From positions 1 to 64,000 of the forward strand of contig JAJRXM010000023.1 of the NCBI GenBank assembly GCA_024276275.1: 64,000 bases of DNA, read 5' to 3'. Position 1 is the first letter of the stretch; every line of letters starts with the position of its first letter. Origin of the DNA: Candidatus Zixiibacteriota bacterium (GTDB lineage Bacteria; Zixibacteria; MSB-5A5; GN15; FEB-12). The translations under genes were made by a program, and so were the position numbers. The notes under the pieces are model-generated. The model searched no databases. It was given only the letters and a program-made list of their open reading frames with translations, and had not been told where the DNA came from. Positions 9,147 to 18,416 of this stretch are shown piece by piece.

Positions 9147-10667
9147 TCAAGAATTATTACCATAGGTGGATAAGACAGCTTGCTCCATTTGATTAATTTC
9201 TTCTTCTGATAGAAAATTAAAATGGCTACTACGTTTCCGAATAGACAACTTACCATTGTTTTGTAAACAGAATCTAATAAAAAGATCTATTTTCTGATCA
9301 GGCATATCTACTATTTCTTGAATAGCATCCTTAGTTTCATCATAATTTGCTAGGAATGCTAACTCGCTAGATAGCTCTGTCTCAATCGTTTGCTCAATAA
9401 ATTTAAAAAGTGCTTCTGCTTGAGGTGTCATATCAATAAAGCGATACCACTTGGCAGTATCATTATGAATTGTCATGCGACCTTCTTTATCAAGAGAGTA
9501 TTCCACCAAAGGCATGAGCTGTTTTGAGAACGATTCCAAAGAGTTATCATACTCAGAGGAGTTTTTTAGCATAGCTGCTGAAATAGGAAACATAATATTT
9601 TTGGGAGTAAAATCTCGTCTGGCAAATATGTTGTGGATTAGGAATCGGTGAATTCTACCATTACCATCTTCAAATGGGTGTAAAAAAACGAATCCATAGG
9701 AAATAGCAGATGCATGAATTACTGCCGATACATTACTTACATCCATGCGTTTATGAGCTGTAATTAATCCCTCCATTAAATCAATCAAGTCTTCCGATTT
9801 TGGACATGCAAAATGTATTTTTTCTTTCTGAAAAGCTACAGTCTCTCCAACATAATTCTGGTTTGTACGATAATCTGAATCACGAAATCGTTCATCAACA
9901 ATGAGGTTCTGCAGTGCTATCAATTTTTTCTTCTGACAGAAATCTTCTCGCTCAGCCATTTGAAGTAGTGCTACGAAACGTTCAGTTCTTGTCGAACTGG
10001 GTTTTATATGCTCAAGTTCAAAAGAAGATTTTGTTTCTTTCGTGTATAGGTAGCTTAGTGCTCTCTTTAGTAATTCAGGCGAGTAAGCTGAAACAACTTT
10101 TAGGCACCGATTATGAAGGTCTTTAGTTTCAAATTTACGAAGAACTTCTGTACGACGTATCACAGGACAAAAATTTCGATTTCCTAATAAATTATCATTT
10201 ATTCGTTGACGTTTAATTTGATAAGCAGGGGAGATAGTAAAGTATTCATCTGTCTCGAGCAAATCTGTATAGTTACCTTGCTGTAGATTATCTATCTGAA
10301 GTTTATTACCAGTAATGAATTCGTAAATATACCATAGCCGTCTCGCATACTTACCTGTTGGTTTTGATCTAACATATTCAGAAAATTCTTCTTCTTTAAT
10401 TTTTTCAAATAGAGAAGCTAATATTGAGAGATTTATACCGTCATATTTAAGTGAAAATTCTAAATGGGCACCTAAAGATTCCCCTGGCCAGTATATGGGG
10501 GGATAAACCTCTTTTACTATTCCTTCACTTGAATCAATCCGATGGATTCCACTCGTTGCCACTAGTGATATATGCCAATGTGGAATAACATCAAGCTTAT
10601 ATCTTTTAATAAGCTCTGAATATCCAGCAGGTCTATCTAATGAATTATTATCATTGTTTTTACTCAT
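9147..10667 (-). CDS. Fic family protein (putative AMPylase)
   Basis: This 506-residue Fic-domain protein would transfer AMP or another nucleotide-derived group to target proteins. The catalytic motif is complete: HPFEDGNGRIHR at residues 330-341, with the base His330. An upstream SSFELEH segment (214-220) fits the inhibitory-helix pattern SxxxE(G/N), except that His replaces Gly/Asn. The C-terminal ~130 residues look like a helical and winged-helix part (LSIRKRSSHFNFLSEEEINQ). It is convergent with the abiE operon and lies inside the same repeat-bounded island, so it is probably cargo. Confidence 0.88.
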   Translation of the reverse strand: MSKNNDNNSLDRPAGYSELIKRYKLDVIPHWHISLVATSGIHRIDSSEGIVKEVYPPIYWPGESLGAHLEFSLKYDGINLSILASLFEKIKEEEFSEYVRSKPTGKYARRLWYIYEFITGNKLQIDNLQQGNYTDLLETDEYFTISPAYQIKRQRINDNLLGNRNFCPVIRRTEVLRKFETKDLHNRCLKVVSAYSPELLKRALSYLYTKETKSSFELEHIKPSSTRTERFVALLQMAEREDFCQKKKLIALQNLIVDERFRDSDYRTNQNYVGETVAFQKEKIHFACPKSEDLIDLMEGLITAHKRMDVSNVSAVIHASAISYGFVFLHPFEDGNGRIHRFLIHNIFARRDFTPKNIMFPISAAMLKNSSEYDNSLESFSKQLMPLVEYSLDKEGRMTIHNDTAKWYRFIDMTPQAEALFKFIEQTIETELSSELAFLANYDETKDAIQEIVDMPDQKIDLFIRFCLQNNGKLSIRKRSSHFNFLSEEEINQMEQAVLSTYGNNS

Positions 10668-10969
10668 GACTTCCTCAAGAAAAGTGATTATAGGACAAGA
10701 AATATCGTTAAATTAAGACGTAAGTCAAGAAAAATAATTACGTAAATAAAGCTGGATAATTTTGATACAATTATTGAAAAATAGTTATGAAGCCCGAAAA
10801 ATAGTTATATTTTAGGTGAATATGAGAAATATTGTTATTTATGATAATATCTAACAGGTAACATTAAAATTAGTAACAAAGAAGAGAATAAGTATATATT
10901 CATATTTACAGACATAAGTAAAAATATATAATGGAATAAGAGTCCAGAAAGTTTTCTTAGCTCCGAGGA

Positions 10970-11030
10970 CAATTTGGAGACAGTTTCAATACAAAAACCA
11001 TTTAAAACAATCATAAAAAATCAAAAGACT
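10970..11030. repeat. GGAGACAGTT ... CAAAAACC repeat, copy 2
   Basis: GGAGACAGTTTCAATACAAAAACC followed by AAAACAATCATAAAA matches, with divergence, the block at 4757-4826 in the same orientation. It lies within the gene-free stretch 10668-11557. That stretch otherwise holds only AT-rich sequence and the right att-like repeat. Confidence 0.4.
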
Positions 11031-11194
11031 TTCTCCGTAAGTTTTTGAAAACACACACAATACAAAGAAAATAAACAACTTACGAAAACGCATTGACCCT
11101 AGCCCCCTGAATTGCTAAAATTGTGAGATAAATAGAATTTTCTTAGCTTTATTGTACTTGTTGTTAATTTGCACTAACTATTGACATACACCTC

Positions 11195-11370
11195 TGGTGT
11201 CCATTTGGTGTCCATCTCAGGTCAAAAACCTTCAAAAAACTTTAAAAACAATCAAAAAATATCAAAAAGAATATCTTAGTAAGTTTTTGATAGAAAACAT
11301 AATGCGAAGAATAACAACAACTTGTAAAACAAGGCTAACCGTGTCCGGGGTTCAAGGCCCTGTTGGTGTA
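11195..11370. repeat. Right att-like repeat with tRNA 3'-end fragment
   Basis: TGGTGTCCAT occurs at 11195 and 11206 (11-base phasing). A CAAAAACCTTCAAAAAAC tract follows from about 11221, and then CCGGGGTTCAAGGCCCTG at 11345-11362. The order and the 150-base spacing match the block at 4529-4694. Short phased repeats plus a tRNA end are what remains after tyrosine-integrase insertion. Together the two blocks bound about 6.7 kb holding the abiE operon and the Fic gene. Confidence 0.5.
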
Positions 11371-11557
11371 ACTTTTATTGCATAGCAACGAGTTATTCAA
11401 AAAACTAATATATTTTATAAGAAAATTGTATTTGAGGTGCACGGTGAATGTTTACTATCTTTTTTCAAGATTCATGTAGATACGAGTACTTTCGCTAATA
11501 TTTCTTATAGCAAGATTTGAAATAACATGAATTGCTGTATCTTCAAGATAAATAGTT

Positions 11558-11830
11558 GTGCCTATTCCATTATTTAAAATACTTCCAATATCATCGGGTT
11601 CATTCGGATGCTGTATTCTCAGGGGTGATATAGACCATAGCGGTAGTATTGATATATCAGATTTGGTAGTATTAGTTACTTATATGTTCCAGAGTAGTAC
11701 AGAACTACCATGCCTTGATGAAGCTGACATTGATAATTCGGGAGGTCTGTCTCCGATAGATATATCAGATTTAGTAGCATTAGTTTCTTATATATTCCTG
11801 GGTAGTTCTGCACCTGTTAACTGTCCATAG
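11558..11830 (+). pseudogene. Dockerin-like repeat fragment
   Basis: About 90 codons encode two dockerin/EF-hand-like calcium motifs: RGDIDHSGSIDISDLVVLV and ADIDNSGGLSPIDISDLVALV. Each has the D-x-D/N-x-S/D-x-x-D pattern and a following hydrophobic helix. A TAA sits two codons upstream of the GTG start, and there is no signal peptide and no ribosome site. Secreted Zixibacteria-like proteins usually carry such repeats at the C-terminus, so this looks like the tail of a gene whose body has been lost. Confidence 0.6.
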
Positions 11831-12182
11831 AAAAACTTACATCATACATCAAGCTAGTCTAAAAAACTTAAAATCTAATAAAACTGTTCTTTCCAATACA
11901 TTATATAACTTCTTCACAGTTTCAAACTTAATATGAGACCTTTTACTACGATTTAATTTTTTGTAATTTATTCTCTCAACTAGACATTGAAGCACTACAA
12001 TTAACCACCTCACTCTCCGGAATTAATTTTGTTATCTATTGTATCACAGGTAATTACAGACATTATAATAGAAATCTAATTTCATTGTTTCTATAATAAT
12101 TTCCTTTGTTCTACCGATAATAAATAGTATTCGCAGGTGCACTATAAAAGATCAAAGGAAATATCGAACTAGAGACATCTAA
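11831..12182. other. Gene-free stretch
   Basis: This stretch is AT-rich and has no convincing reading frame, hairpin terminator or repeat. The 12100-12180 part must contain the promoter and leader of the kinase gene, but no clear -35/-10 pair stands out. Confidence 0.4.
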
Positions 12183-14326
12183 ATGAAAAATGTTAAAGAT
12201 AAAAATGATAAAACAGTCAGCTCAAGCATAGATATTAACCGAGAGCATTCATCTTCTTTTTCTAAAAGAACCCTGTTAATGTATTTGTCAGTCGGCTTCA
12301 TTGGAATGTTTATAGTTGCAACTTTATGGTACGCTAAGAGTACTAGCTCTCGTATTGCATCACAATACTCACCTCTCATTCATGTTGCGATGGAAATAAA
12401 ATTTAATGCCGCAACAGCACATTTATTGTTTGAAGAAATAATTTCAGGTGATAATACAGAAGATATTAACAAAGTTTGGAAGAATTTAGATATATCAAAA
12501 ATGTATGCCCAAACAATGCTTAAAGGAAGTGAGAGTTTTGATGAAGGCACTTATGTTCCGCTTACCGACCTTAAACTTCGTCAGGATGTATTAGTAGTTC
12601 TTGATAAAATTGAAGAATTTAGAGCTGTCGCAAAAGAAAGATTAGTTATCCCGGAAAAATCACCGGCCGGATCAGAGATCGATCAGCGGTTTGATATTAT
12701 TTTCAACAGTTTTCTCAAACAGACCGATGAAGTGGAAACTGCTATTCAAAAGAGGATGAACTTTAGTATCAAGCGATTCCAAACAGTTCAAACTATTCTA
12801 ATTGTATTAAGTATTTTAATTACAGGTATTATTGGAGTTATTTTATATTTTTACGGAATCTCATTCAATGTGTACGTCCCGACGGTACATTTCTTTATGT
12901 CAATCCTGCCTGGAGAAATTTATTAGAATATAGCAAAGATGAAATTCAAAATCTTAATATTGTAGATATTATTCATCCCGATTACCTAGAGCACTGCATG
13001 AATGTATTTAATAAAATTATGGACGGAGAGAATATAGGGACTACCAACTCCGTTTTTGTTTCAAAATCCGGTAAACTTATAACTATTGAAGGTAATAATA
13101 GTGCTTTACTGAAAGACGGTATTCCAATAGCAACAAGGGGTATATTTAATGATATTACCGAAAATATGCGACTGCAAGAACAAGAGTCAAGAGCAGAGCG
13201 ACTTGAAACAGCAGGTACAATCGCCGGTCAGGTTGCACATGATTTCAATAATCTTCTTGCTCCCCTCATGGCATACCCTGAGTTCATTCGAGAAGAACTA
13301 CCTGATAATCATCCGACACTCAAATATCTTGATCAGATAGACAAATCTGCCGGTAAAATCGCAGAAATAAATCAAGACCTCTTGACTATGGGACGCCGAG
13401 GTCACTACAATCAGGAAGTATTGAACCTAAATAAAGTTCTTGAACAAGTTATCTTGGAATTACAGCCGTACCCTGAAACACTTGAATGCAAAATTAATCT
13501 TTCTTCTGATTTAATGGATATCCAAGGAGGAAATACCCAACTTCACCGAATGATTATCAACTTGTTACATAATGCTAAAGACGCCATGCACGACGACGGA
13601 CAGTTACCTATTATAACTGAAAACTACTATGTTGATGATGTATCTGTTGATTATGGTTATATCCCCAAGGGTGAATATGTAAAACTTACTATTTCAGATA
13701 CCGGATGCGGTATTCCGAATGATATTGTTCAGAAAATTTTTGATCCGTTCTTCACTTCTAAAACGGCAGATAAAAAACGTGGCTCCGGTTTAGGGATGAG
13801 TGTTGTCGATGCTGTAATTAAAGATCACAACGGGTATATCGATTTAAAAAGTCAAGTTGGGGAAGGTACATCTTTTTATATTTACTTCCCTATTACCCGA
13901 GAACGAATTGATATTCAAACTACTGATAATATCTTAGGAGGAAATGAAAAGTTATTGGTTGTTGATGATGATAACGTGCAACGTAAAGTATCTTCCCAGC
14001 TTTTAACAAGACTTGGATATACAGTAAATTCTATAGAGTCCGGTGAAAAGGCTTTAGATTTTCTTCAGAATAATCCACATGACCTTATTATTCTTGATAT
14101 GGTGATGCCGGGAGGAATCGATGGAACCGAGACATATAATAGAATTCTTAAGACTTACCCATATCAAAAAGCAATTATTCTATCAGGGTATTCAGAATCC
14201 GATAGAGTAATTGAGGTTCAAAAACTCGGAGCAGGAGCTTTTGTTAAAAAACCTGTAACGAAACAAATTATTGCAGCAGCTGTTCGAACTGAGCTTGATA
14301 GAAAAACAGAATTAGCAGCAAACTAA
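12183..14326 (+). CDS. Hybrid sensor histidine kinase with PAS and receiver domains (frameshifted)
   Basis: This is a membrane-bound two-component sensor. The first transmembrane helix lies near residues 30-50 (LLMYLSVGFIGMFIVATLWY). It is followed by a ~160-residue helical periplasmic sensor and a second helix at ~205-225. The frame breaks at a run of five T (12848-12852). Adding one T continues directly into a PAS domain (LIQCVRPDGTFLYVNPAW ... EYSKDEIQ), then the phospho-acceptor motif HDFNNLL, N box HNAKDAM, G1 DTGCGIP, F FDPFFTSK and G2 GSGLGMS. A C-terminal receiver follows (LLVVDDDN, acceptor Asp in LIILDMVMPGG, Lys in VKKPV). No separate response regulator is adjacent. The stimulus is unknown. 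Confidence 0.85.
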
Positions 14327-14538
14327 TTAAACTATGACATCAAATTAGTTTACCAAACAGAGCTATGTTACATACCGACTTATTTCTATAAAAAATCTTC
14401 TATATTAAAAATTATCCTTAATGAAAATAGATTCTTTCTTTCCGGCATCATGTTAGTATAATATGTATGAATGTTTATACAAACTACAGACAATTATAGT
14501 ATAAATTTCATTAGTTGTAATTATCGGTAGGAGTTAAA

Positions 14539-15567
14539 ATGCAAAAGACAGTATATATTGTTATCGGTTGTGATACCGACCCTGATAGAATTGACTTTTT
14601 AGACAATGTGCCTACAGATACGCTCACTTGGAGAGGCATGTTAGAGGGTATCCCGGAGACAAAAGAAAAAGTAAAAGATATTACAGACTCAAACGGTAGT
14701 TCTCCTATTTTTACATGGTGCCTGAGAGCTGATCATCAGATAAAAGAAACTTTTGGCAGTTACAACTATGTGTTAGAAAAGAACAAATCTTTCTTTCATG
14801 AATTAGAAAGTACAGGGGATGAAATCGGATGGCATCCTCATTTTTTTAAATTCGATAAACCGACAAGTAAATGGTATCAGGATTTTAAAGATAAGAGCTG
14901 GCAGGTCAATATGCTACGTGAAGCGTATGCTGAATTTCAATCAGCTCTACCGGGTAGAGCAAAGTCGGTCAGAATGGGTTGGATTTATCATAATGACCAA
15001 ACATTTGCGGCTTTGGATAAACTTGGAATAAAAATCGATTTTAGTGGGATTCCTCGATTAAGTCTTTTACCCAAAAATGACAATGTTAAATCTGTTAATT
15101 TTTTTGATTGGGAGCAAACACCCAACCACCCCTATTATCCCTCAATAAATGATTATAGAAAAATTGCGGGTGACAATGAAGATTCCTATAAAACATTAGA
15201 GGCACCTAACTTTGCATCTGATTCTCTTCTCTGGAGTTTAATCAGCGGTGCAGTTTTAGTAAAAAAAATGAAAGATATCAAACCGATTTTTAAAGCAATA
15301 CAAAATCCGGTTTACTGGATCACTATCACTGGTAAAACTAAGTTATTTGCACCGATAGTAAATCAGCTAAAAAAAGAACTACAGAAAAAAGATGAAATAT
15401 ATTTTGTAACATATTTTCATCCCGATGAGTTACTACCTAATAACAGTTCTCTCTATTCTTTACAAAATTTGCATGATAACTTAAACACTATTAGAACAAC
15501 TGCTCACGATTGTCAGGCAGAAATTAAGTATATCAAAGCATGTGATTTACCTGGCTTAGTTAAATAA
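14539..15567 (+). CDS. Polysaccharide deacetylase-like protein (NodB-fold)
   Basis: This 342-residue protein has the look of carbohydrate esterase family 4 relatives. An N-terminal strand carries acids (IVIGCDTDPD), the metal-type motif EIGWHPHFFKF lies near residue 95, and the stretch VRMGWIYHNDQTFAALDKLG corresponds to the RxGw..nd...L...G motif of deacetylases. There is no signal peptide, so it is probably cytoplasmic and perhaps acts on a glycan precursor. A GGTAGGAG ribosome site precedes the ATG. It stands alone between the kinase and a lipoprotein gene. Substrate and activity are inferred only from motif similarity. Confidence 0.6.
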   Translation: MQKTVYIVIGCDTDPDRIDFLDNVPTDTLTWRGMLEGIPETKEKVKDITDSNGSSPIFTWCLRADHQIKETFGSYNYVLEKNKSFFHELESTGDEIGWHPHFFKFDKPTSKWYQDFKDKSWQVNMLREAYAEFQSALPGRAKSVRMGWIYHNDQTFAALDKLGIKIDFSGIPRLSLLPKNDNVKSVNFFDWEQTPNHPYYPSINDYRKIAGDNEDSYKTLEAPNFASDSLLWSLISGAVLVKKMKDIKPIFKAIQNPVYWITITGKTKLFAPIVNQLKKELQKKDEIYFVTYFHPDELLPNNSSLYSLQNLHDNLNTIRTTAHDCQAEIKYIKACDLPGLVK

Positions 15568-15668
15568 TTTTATTGCTATCAGATACCCATTAAAATATAT
15601 ATGGACAACTTCATTCATTTTGTTATATTTAAAAAACTACTATGATTAAACAATGAGGAGTAACAAAA

Positions 15669-16502
15669 GTGCTAACGATAACAAATAAAACAACATTTAC
15701 CAGACTGCTTTGTATTTGTATGTTTGCAGCAACTATTGGATGTGACGGAAACAGTCCGACAAGCAACAATACTGAACTATTTAACAATTCCCCAAATTCA
15801 TTAATTTCCCCAAATATAAACAACATGGTAAAAACAGAAATCATTACATCCGACAACGAAAACATTTCAATAAATAACGACCCTATCAGAGACTATATCT
15901 CGGAAGGTCAAATAATAAAATATTTTGATAACTCTGAACCGAAAATCAAAGACATTATTCATCCCGACAGCATAACAGTATTTAAAAACATAATTACTTT
16001 TGAAGATATTTTAGATGAGTTGCCTGATTATGACATGAAGAAACAACACGCGTTAATTACCTTTAAGGATATTAACTGGGACAATGACGGTATACCGGGG
16101 GGAACAGGATGGGGAGTCTATAACACTACAAATTCTCAAGCTCGTTCAGGGAATAATTATGTAATGAATCGTCATGGGAAAAACTTTCTCGGTTTTACTT
16201 TTCCTCGTGTTGTAAAATTTATTGGGGCATATTTTGCAATGGCTACTAATAGTAATATGATGGATCCTTATGATCCTTCAGGATATAGTGCGGTCAAACT
16301 AAAGTACCATTTTTATGATAACGATTTAAATTTCATGTACAGCTCTGATTGGTTTGATTTAAATGAAACCTCTGAATTCTTTGCGGCAAATGTAGAGGTC
16401 AGACGCGTAGTAATCGAACATGATATTTTAAATACGACATCCGCACAGTTTGGTATCACTGATGCCGAATGGTTTTCAATGGATGATCTAATACTTAAAT
16501 GA
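15669..16502 (+). CDS. Putative outer-surface lipoprotein, unknown function
   Basis: The N-terminus is a lipoprotein signal ending in the lipobox TIGC (Cys about residue 19). A long Asn/Ser-rich linker follows. The C-terminal ~150 residues form a compact beta-rich domain (FLGFTFPRVVKFIGAYFAMA; VVIEHDILNTTSAQFGITD) resembling carbohydrate-binding or PEP-CTERM-type jelly-roll modules. The start at 15669 is GTG, preceded by a GAGGAG site. The following 16503-16899 gap shows no gene. Confidence 0.65.
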   Translation: MLTITNKTTFTRLLCICMFAATIGCDGNSPTSNNTELFNNSPNSLISPNINNMVKTEIITSDNENISINNDPIRDYISEGQIIKYFDNSEPKIKDIIHPDSITVFKNIITFEDILDELPDYDMKKQHALITFKDINWDNDGIPGGTGWGVYNTTNSQARSGNNYVMNRHGKNFLGFTFPRVVKFIGAYFAMATNSNMMDPYDPSGYSAVKLKYHFYDNDLNFMYSSDWFDLNETSEFFAANVEVRRVVIEHDILNTTSAQFGITDAEWFSMDDLILK

Positions 16503-16899
16503 TTATTCTATTCTTTAAATATCAGACATTTAACATTAAATATATATCCCTATCATAACGTAAGCTGATTAATGCGTTACTACTTAAAACCAATCAACTA
16601 ATACTTGTTATGTGAAAAATCACAGAAATACAAAGGTTTCTTTTAACAAAAAGAAAAAATAATGTCTAATACCTGTCTTTTTTTCTCAATACATCTAAAA
16701 AAATAGAACTATTGAATAATGTATAGTTCTTTATTCTTGTAATCTTATTATAATTTCACTATTATTACCGACAATAAAATTAGATAATGAAAGGTTAAAC
16801 ACACAAAGCTGTAATGTCATTACCAAACAACGAAACCAATCTCATAAAACGAGAAAATAACATACTAAAAAAATAGCTTCCAACTCTATTAAATTAATA
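16503..16899. other. Gene-free stretch
   Basis: About 400 bases of AT-rich DNA with scattered A and T tracts. No open frame, tRNA or clear terminator was found. It must hold the promoter for the membrane protein downstream. Confidence 0.4.
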
Positions 16900-17802
16900 A
16901 TGCTATTTCTTGTTTTTTATTTTATCTCTAAAGAAATAGTTCGAAATTGGAATGAGATAGTTTCATTTGAATGGTCTATTAATATAGGAATGTTGTTCGC
17001 AAGCATTATTTTTCATATTCTAACATTTGTTCTATTTTCCAAAGTTTGGTGTTTTATGATTTCAGGATTTAATTATAGAATTCCTTTAAAATATGGATTT
17101 AAATTAGCATACATTGGCAACCTGGGAAGATATTTACCGGGAAAAGTATGGGCTATATTTGGGATGGCATATTTAGCTAAAAGGTTAGATATTAAAGAAG
17201 AGGAGTCAGTAGCTTCTTGGGTAATCGCAGTAATTTTTTCTATGCCGACTACATTCTTAATTAGCTTTATTACTGTTATTTTATATCCTGAAATGATTTC
17301 TGAAAGTTTAAATGAACAATTAGGTGACTCATTATATTATCTATCAGGTTTAACATTAATAGGATCACTTTTTCTTATAATAATCCCAAATAAAACCCTC
17401 TCTATTTTTAATATCTTTTTAAAAATGATAAAACGCCCAGCAGTTAATTTTCAATTAAATACTTCAACAGCTATTAAAATATATGCCGGCTATTTCTTTA
17501 GCTGGATATTATTCGGCATTTCATTTTATTTATTCGTAAATGCTATTACTATAAATACGGAAATACCTTTTTTCGCATGCCTTGGGGCATATATCTTTGC
17601 ATATCAAATCGGTTTTATTGCGATTTTTACACCGGGTGGAATTGGTGTAAGAGAATTCGCTTTGTGGACTATGCTTGAACCTTATATTGGTTCTGTTGCT
17701 ATAGGCATAGCTATTGCTGCTCGTTTATGGAACATCGTTGCAGAACTTCTTTCTGCAGCAATTGCTTTTTCTATTAAATTACCTGAGAAAAAAGAAGAAT
17801 AA
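16900..17802 (+). CDS. LPG synthase-like flippase-domain membrane protein (UPF0104)
   Basis: This 300-residue polytopic membrane protein resembles the transmembrane domain of lysylphosphatidylglycerol synthases (PF03706-type). Signatures are LGRYLPGKVWAIFGM near residue 75 and the PGGIGVREFALW motif near residue 247, with about eight hydrophobic segments. Proteins of this type are thought to act in lipid or polyisoprenoid-linked substrate handling. The frame is open upstream of the ATG (about KKIASNSIKLI), so the true N-terminus may start at a non-ATG codon a few residues earlier. A bidirectional terminator lies just after it. Confidence 0.75.
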   Translation: MLFLVFYFISKEIVRNWNEIVSFEWSINIGMLFASIIFHILTFVLFSKVWCFMISGFNYRIPLKYGFKLAYIGNLGRYLPGKVWAIFGMAYLAKRLDIKEEESVASWVIAVIFSMPTTFLISFITVILYPEMISESLNEQLGDSLYYLSGLTLIGSLFLIIIPNKTLSIFNIFLKMIKRPAVNFQLNTSTAIKIYAGYFFSWILFGISFYLFVNAITINTEIPFFACLGAYIFAYQIGFIAIFTPGGIGVREFALWTMLEPYIGSVAIGIAIAARLWNIVAELLSAAIAFSIKLPEKKEE

Positions 17803-17827
17803 TCAATATCACATTGTTAAAAATAAA

Positions 17828-17862
17828 AAAAACCGCCTCTTAAATAGAGACGGTTTTTTTAT
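17828..17862. terminator. Bidirectional rho-independent terminator
   Basis: AAAAAACCGCCTCTT and AGAGACGGTTTTTTT pair into a hairpin with A and T tracts on both sides. It can end the membrane-protein transcript on the + strand and also the minus-strand gene whose last codons are at 17880-17907. Confidence 0.75.
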
Positions 17863-17879
17863 ACGATATATCTTCAATT

Positions 17880-17907
17880 ACTTAATAAGCATCATTTTCT
17901 TTGTAGG
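17880..17907 (-). pseudogene. Last codons of a lost sorting-tail gene
   Basis: Read on the minus strand this is FPTKKMMLIK followed by TAA, the exact end of a type IX-like sorting domain, and 18 bases later comes the terminator at 17828-17862. Immediately upstream the sequence changes to the DUF262 C-terminal piece on the other strand, so the gene was cut here. It marks one breakpoint of the rearrangement. Confidence 0.5.
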
Positions 17908-18193
17908 GAAGTTAGGAGTTCCTATATCTGAAATTGAATTCTATCTAGATAATGTAAATTTATTGGGTAATTTACAACTACTAGAAGGTGAACTAAACCT
18001 TGAGAAGAAAGATATAGAATTTTCTAAATGGATTGAAGGAACACACTCATCAGAAGAGGGAAGAAATAATTATTGTCAAAGAAATTATATCCCAGAATGT
18101 GATTATAATATTTGTAATTTTAAGGAGTTTATTGATAAGAGGAATATTCTTATAAAAGGTTATCTAACTAAAATTTTGGATAATGGGAATTAA
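17905..18193 (+). pseudogene. DUF262 (GmrS-like) protein, C-terminal part
   Basis: The frame encodes KLGVPISEIEFYLDNVNLLG followed by NLQLLEGELNLEKKDIEFSKWI and ends FKEFIDKRNILIKGYLTKIL. This is the characteristic end of DUF262/DUF1524 proteins, downstream of their His-containing nuclease motif. The remainder of such a protein is on the opposite strand at 18414-19655 and stops at DHIHPKS, the residues that normally precede this segment. The ADP-ribosylglycohydrolase start lies 8 bases after the stop, suggesting an original operon. No start codon belongs to this piece. Confidence 0.75.
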
Positions 18194-18200
18194 ATAGTTA

Positions 18201-18416
18201 TTGAATAATATAAACAATGACCATTTAAAAAGAGCTCAAGGGTGTTTCTTGGGACAATTAGCAGGAGATGCTCTTGGAAGTTTGGTTGAATTTCAAACTC
18301 CTGAACAGATAATAGCGGACTATCCAAATGGTGTGAGGTTAATGGCTGATGGCGGAACGTTTGATACACTTGCGGGGCAACCAACCGACGACTCTGAAAT
18401 GGCTCTTCTATTAGCT
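18201..18416 (+). pseudogene. ADP-ribosylglycohydrolase (DraG-like), N-terminal third
   Basis: From a TTG at 18201 the frame reads KRAQGCFLGQLAGDALGSL and then the first metal motif PTDDSEMALLLA, at which point homology stops (18416). The next base onward belongs to the DUF262 gene on the other strand. The missing C-terminal two thirds are at 141-872 and begin with the very next family residues. Neither half can bind both metals alone, so the enzyme should be dead unless the DNA can be rejoined. Confidence 0.8.

Noticed and set aside
11197-11385. 62-codon reading frame across the right att-like repeat
   Set aside because: It runs through the A-rich repeat tract and the tRNA-end fragment, has no ribosome site and is not protein-like.
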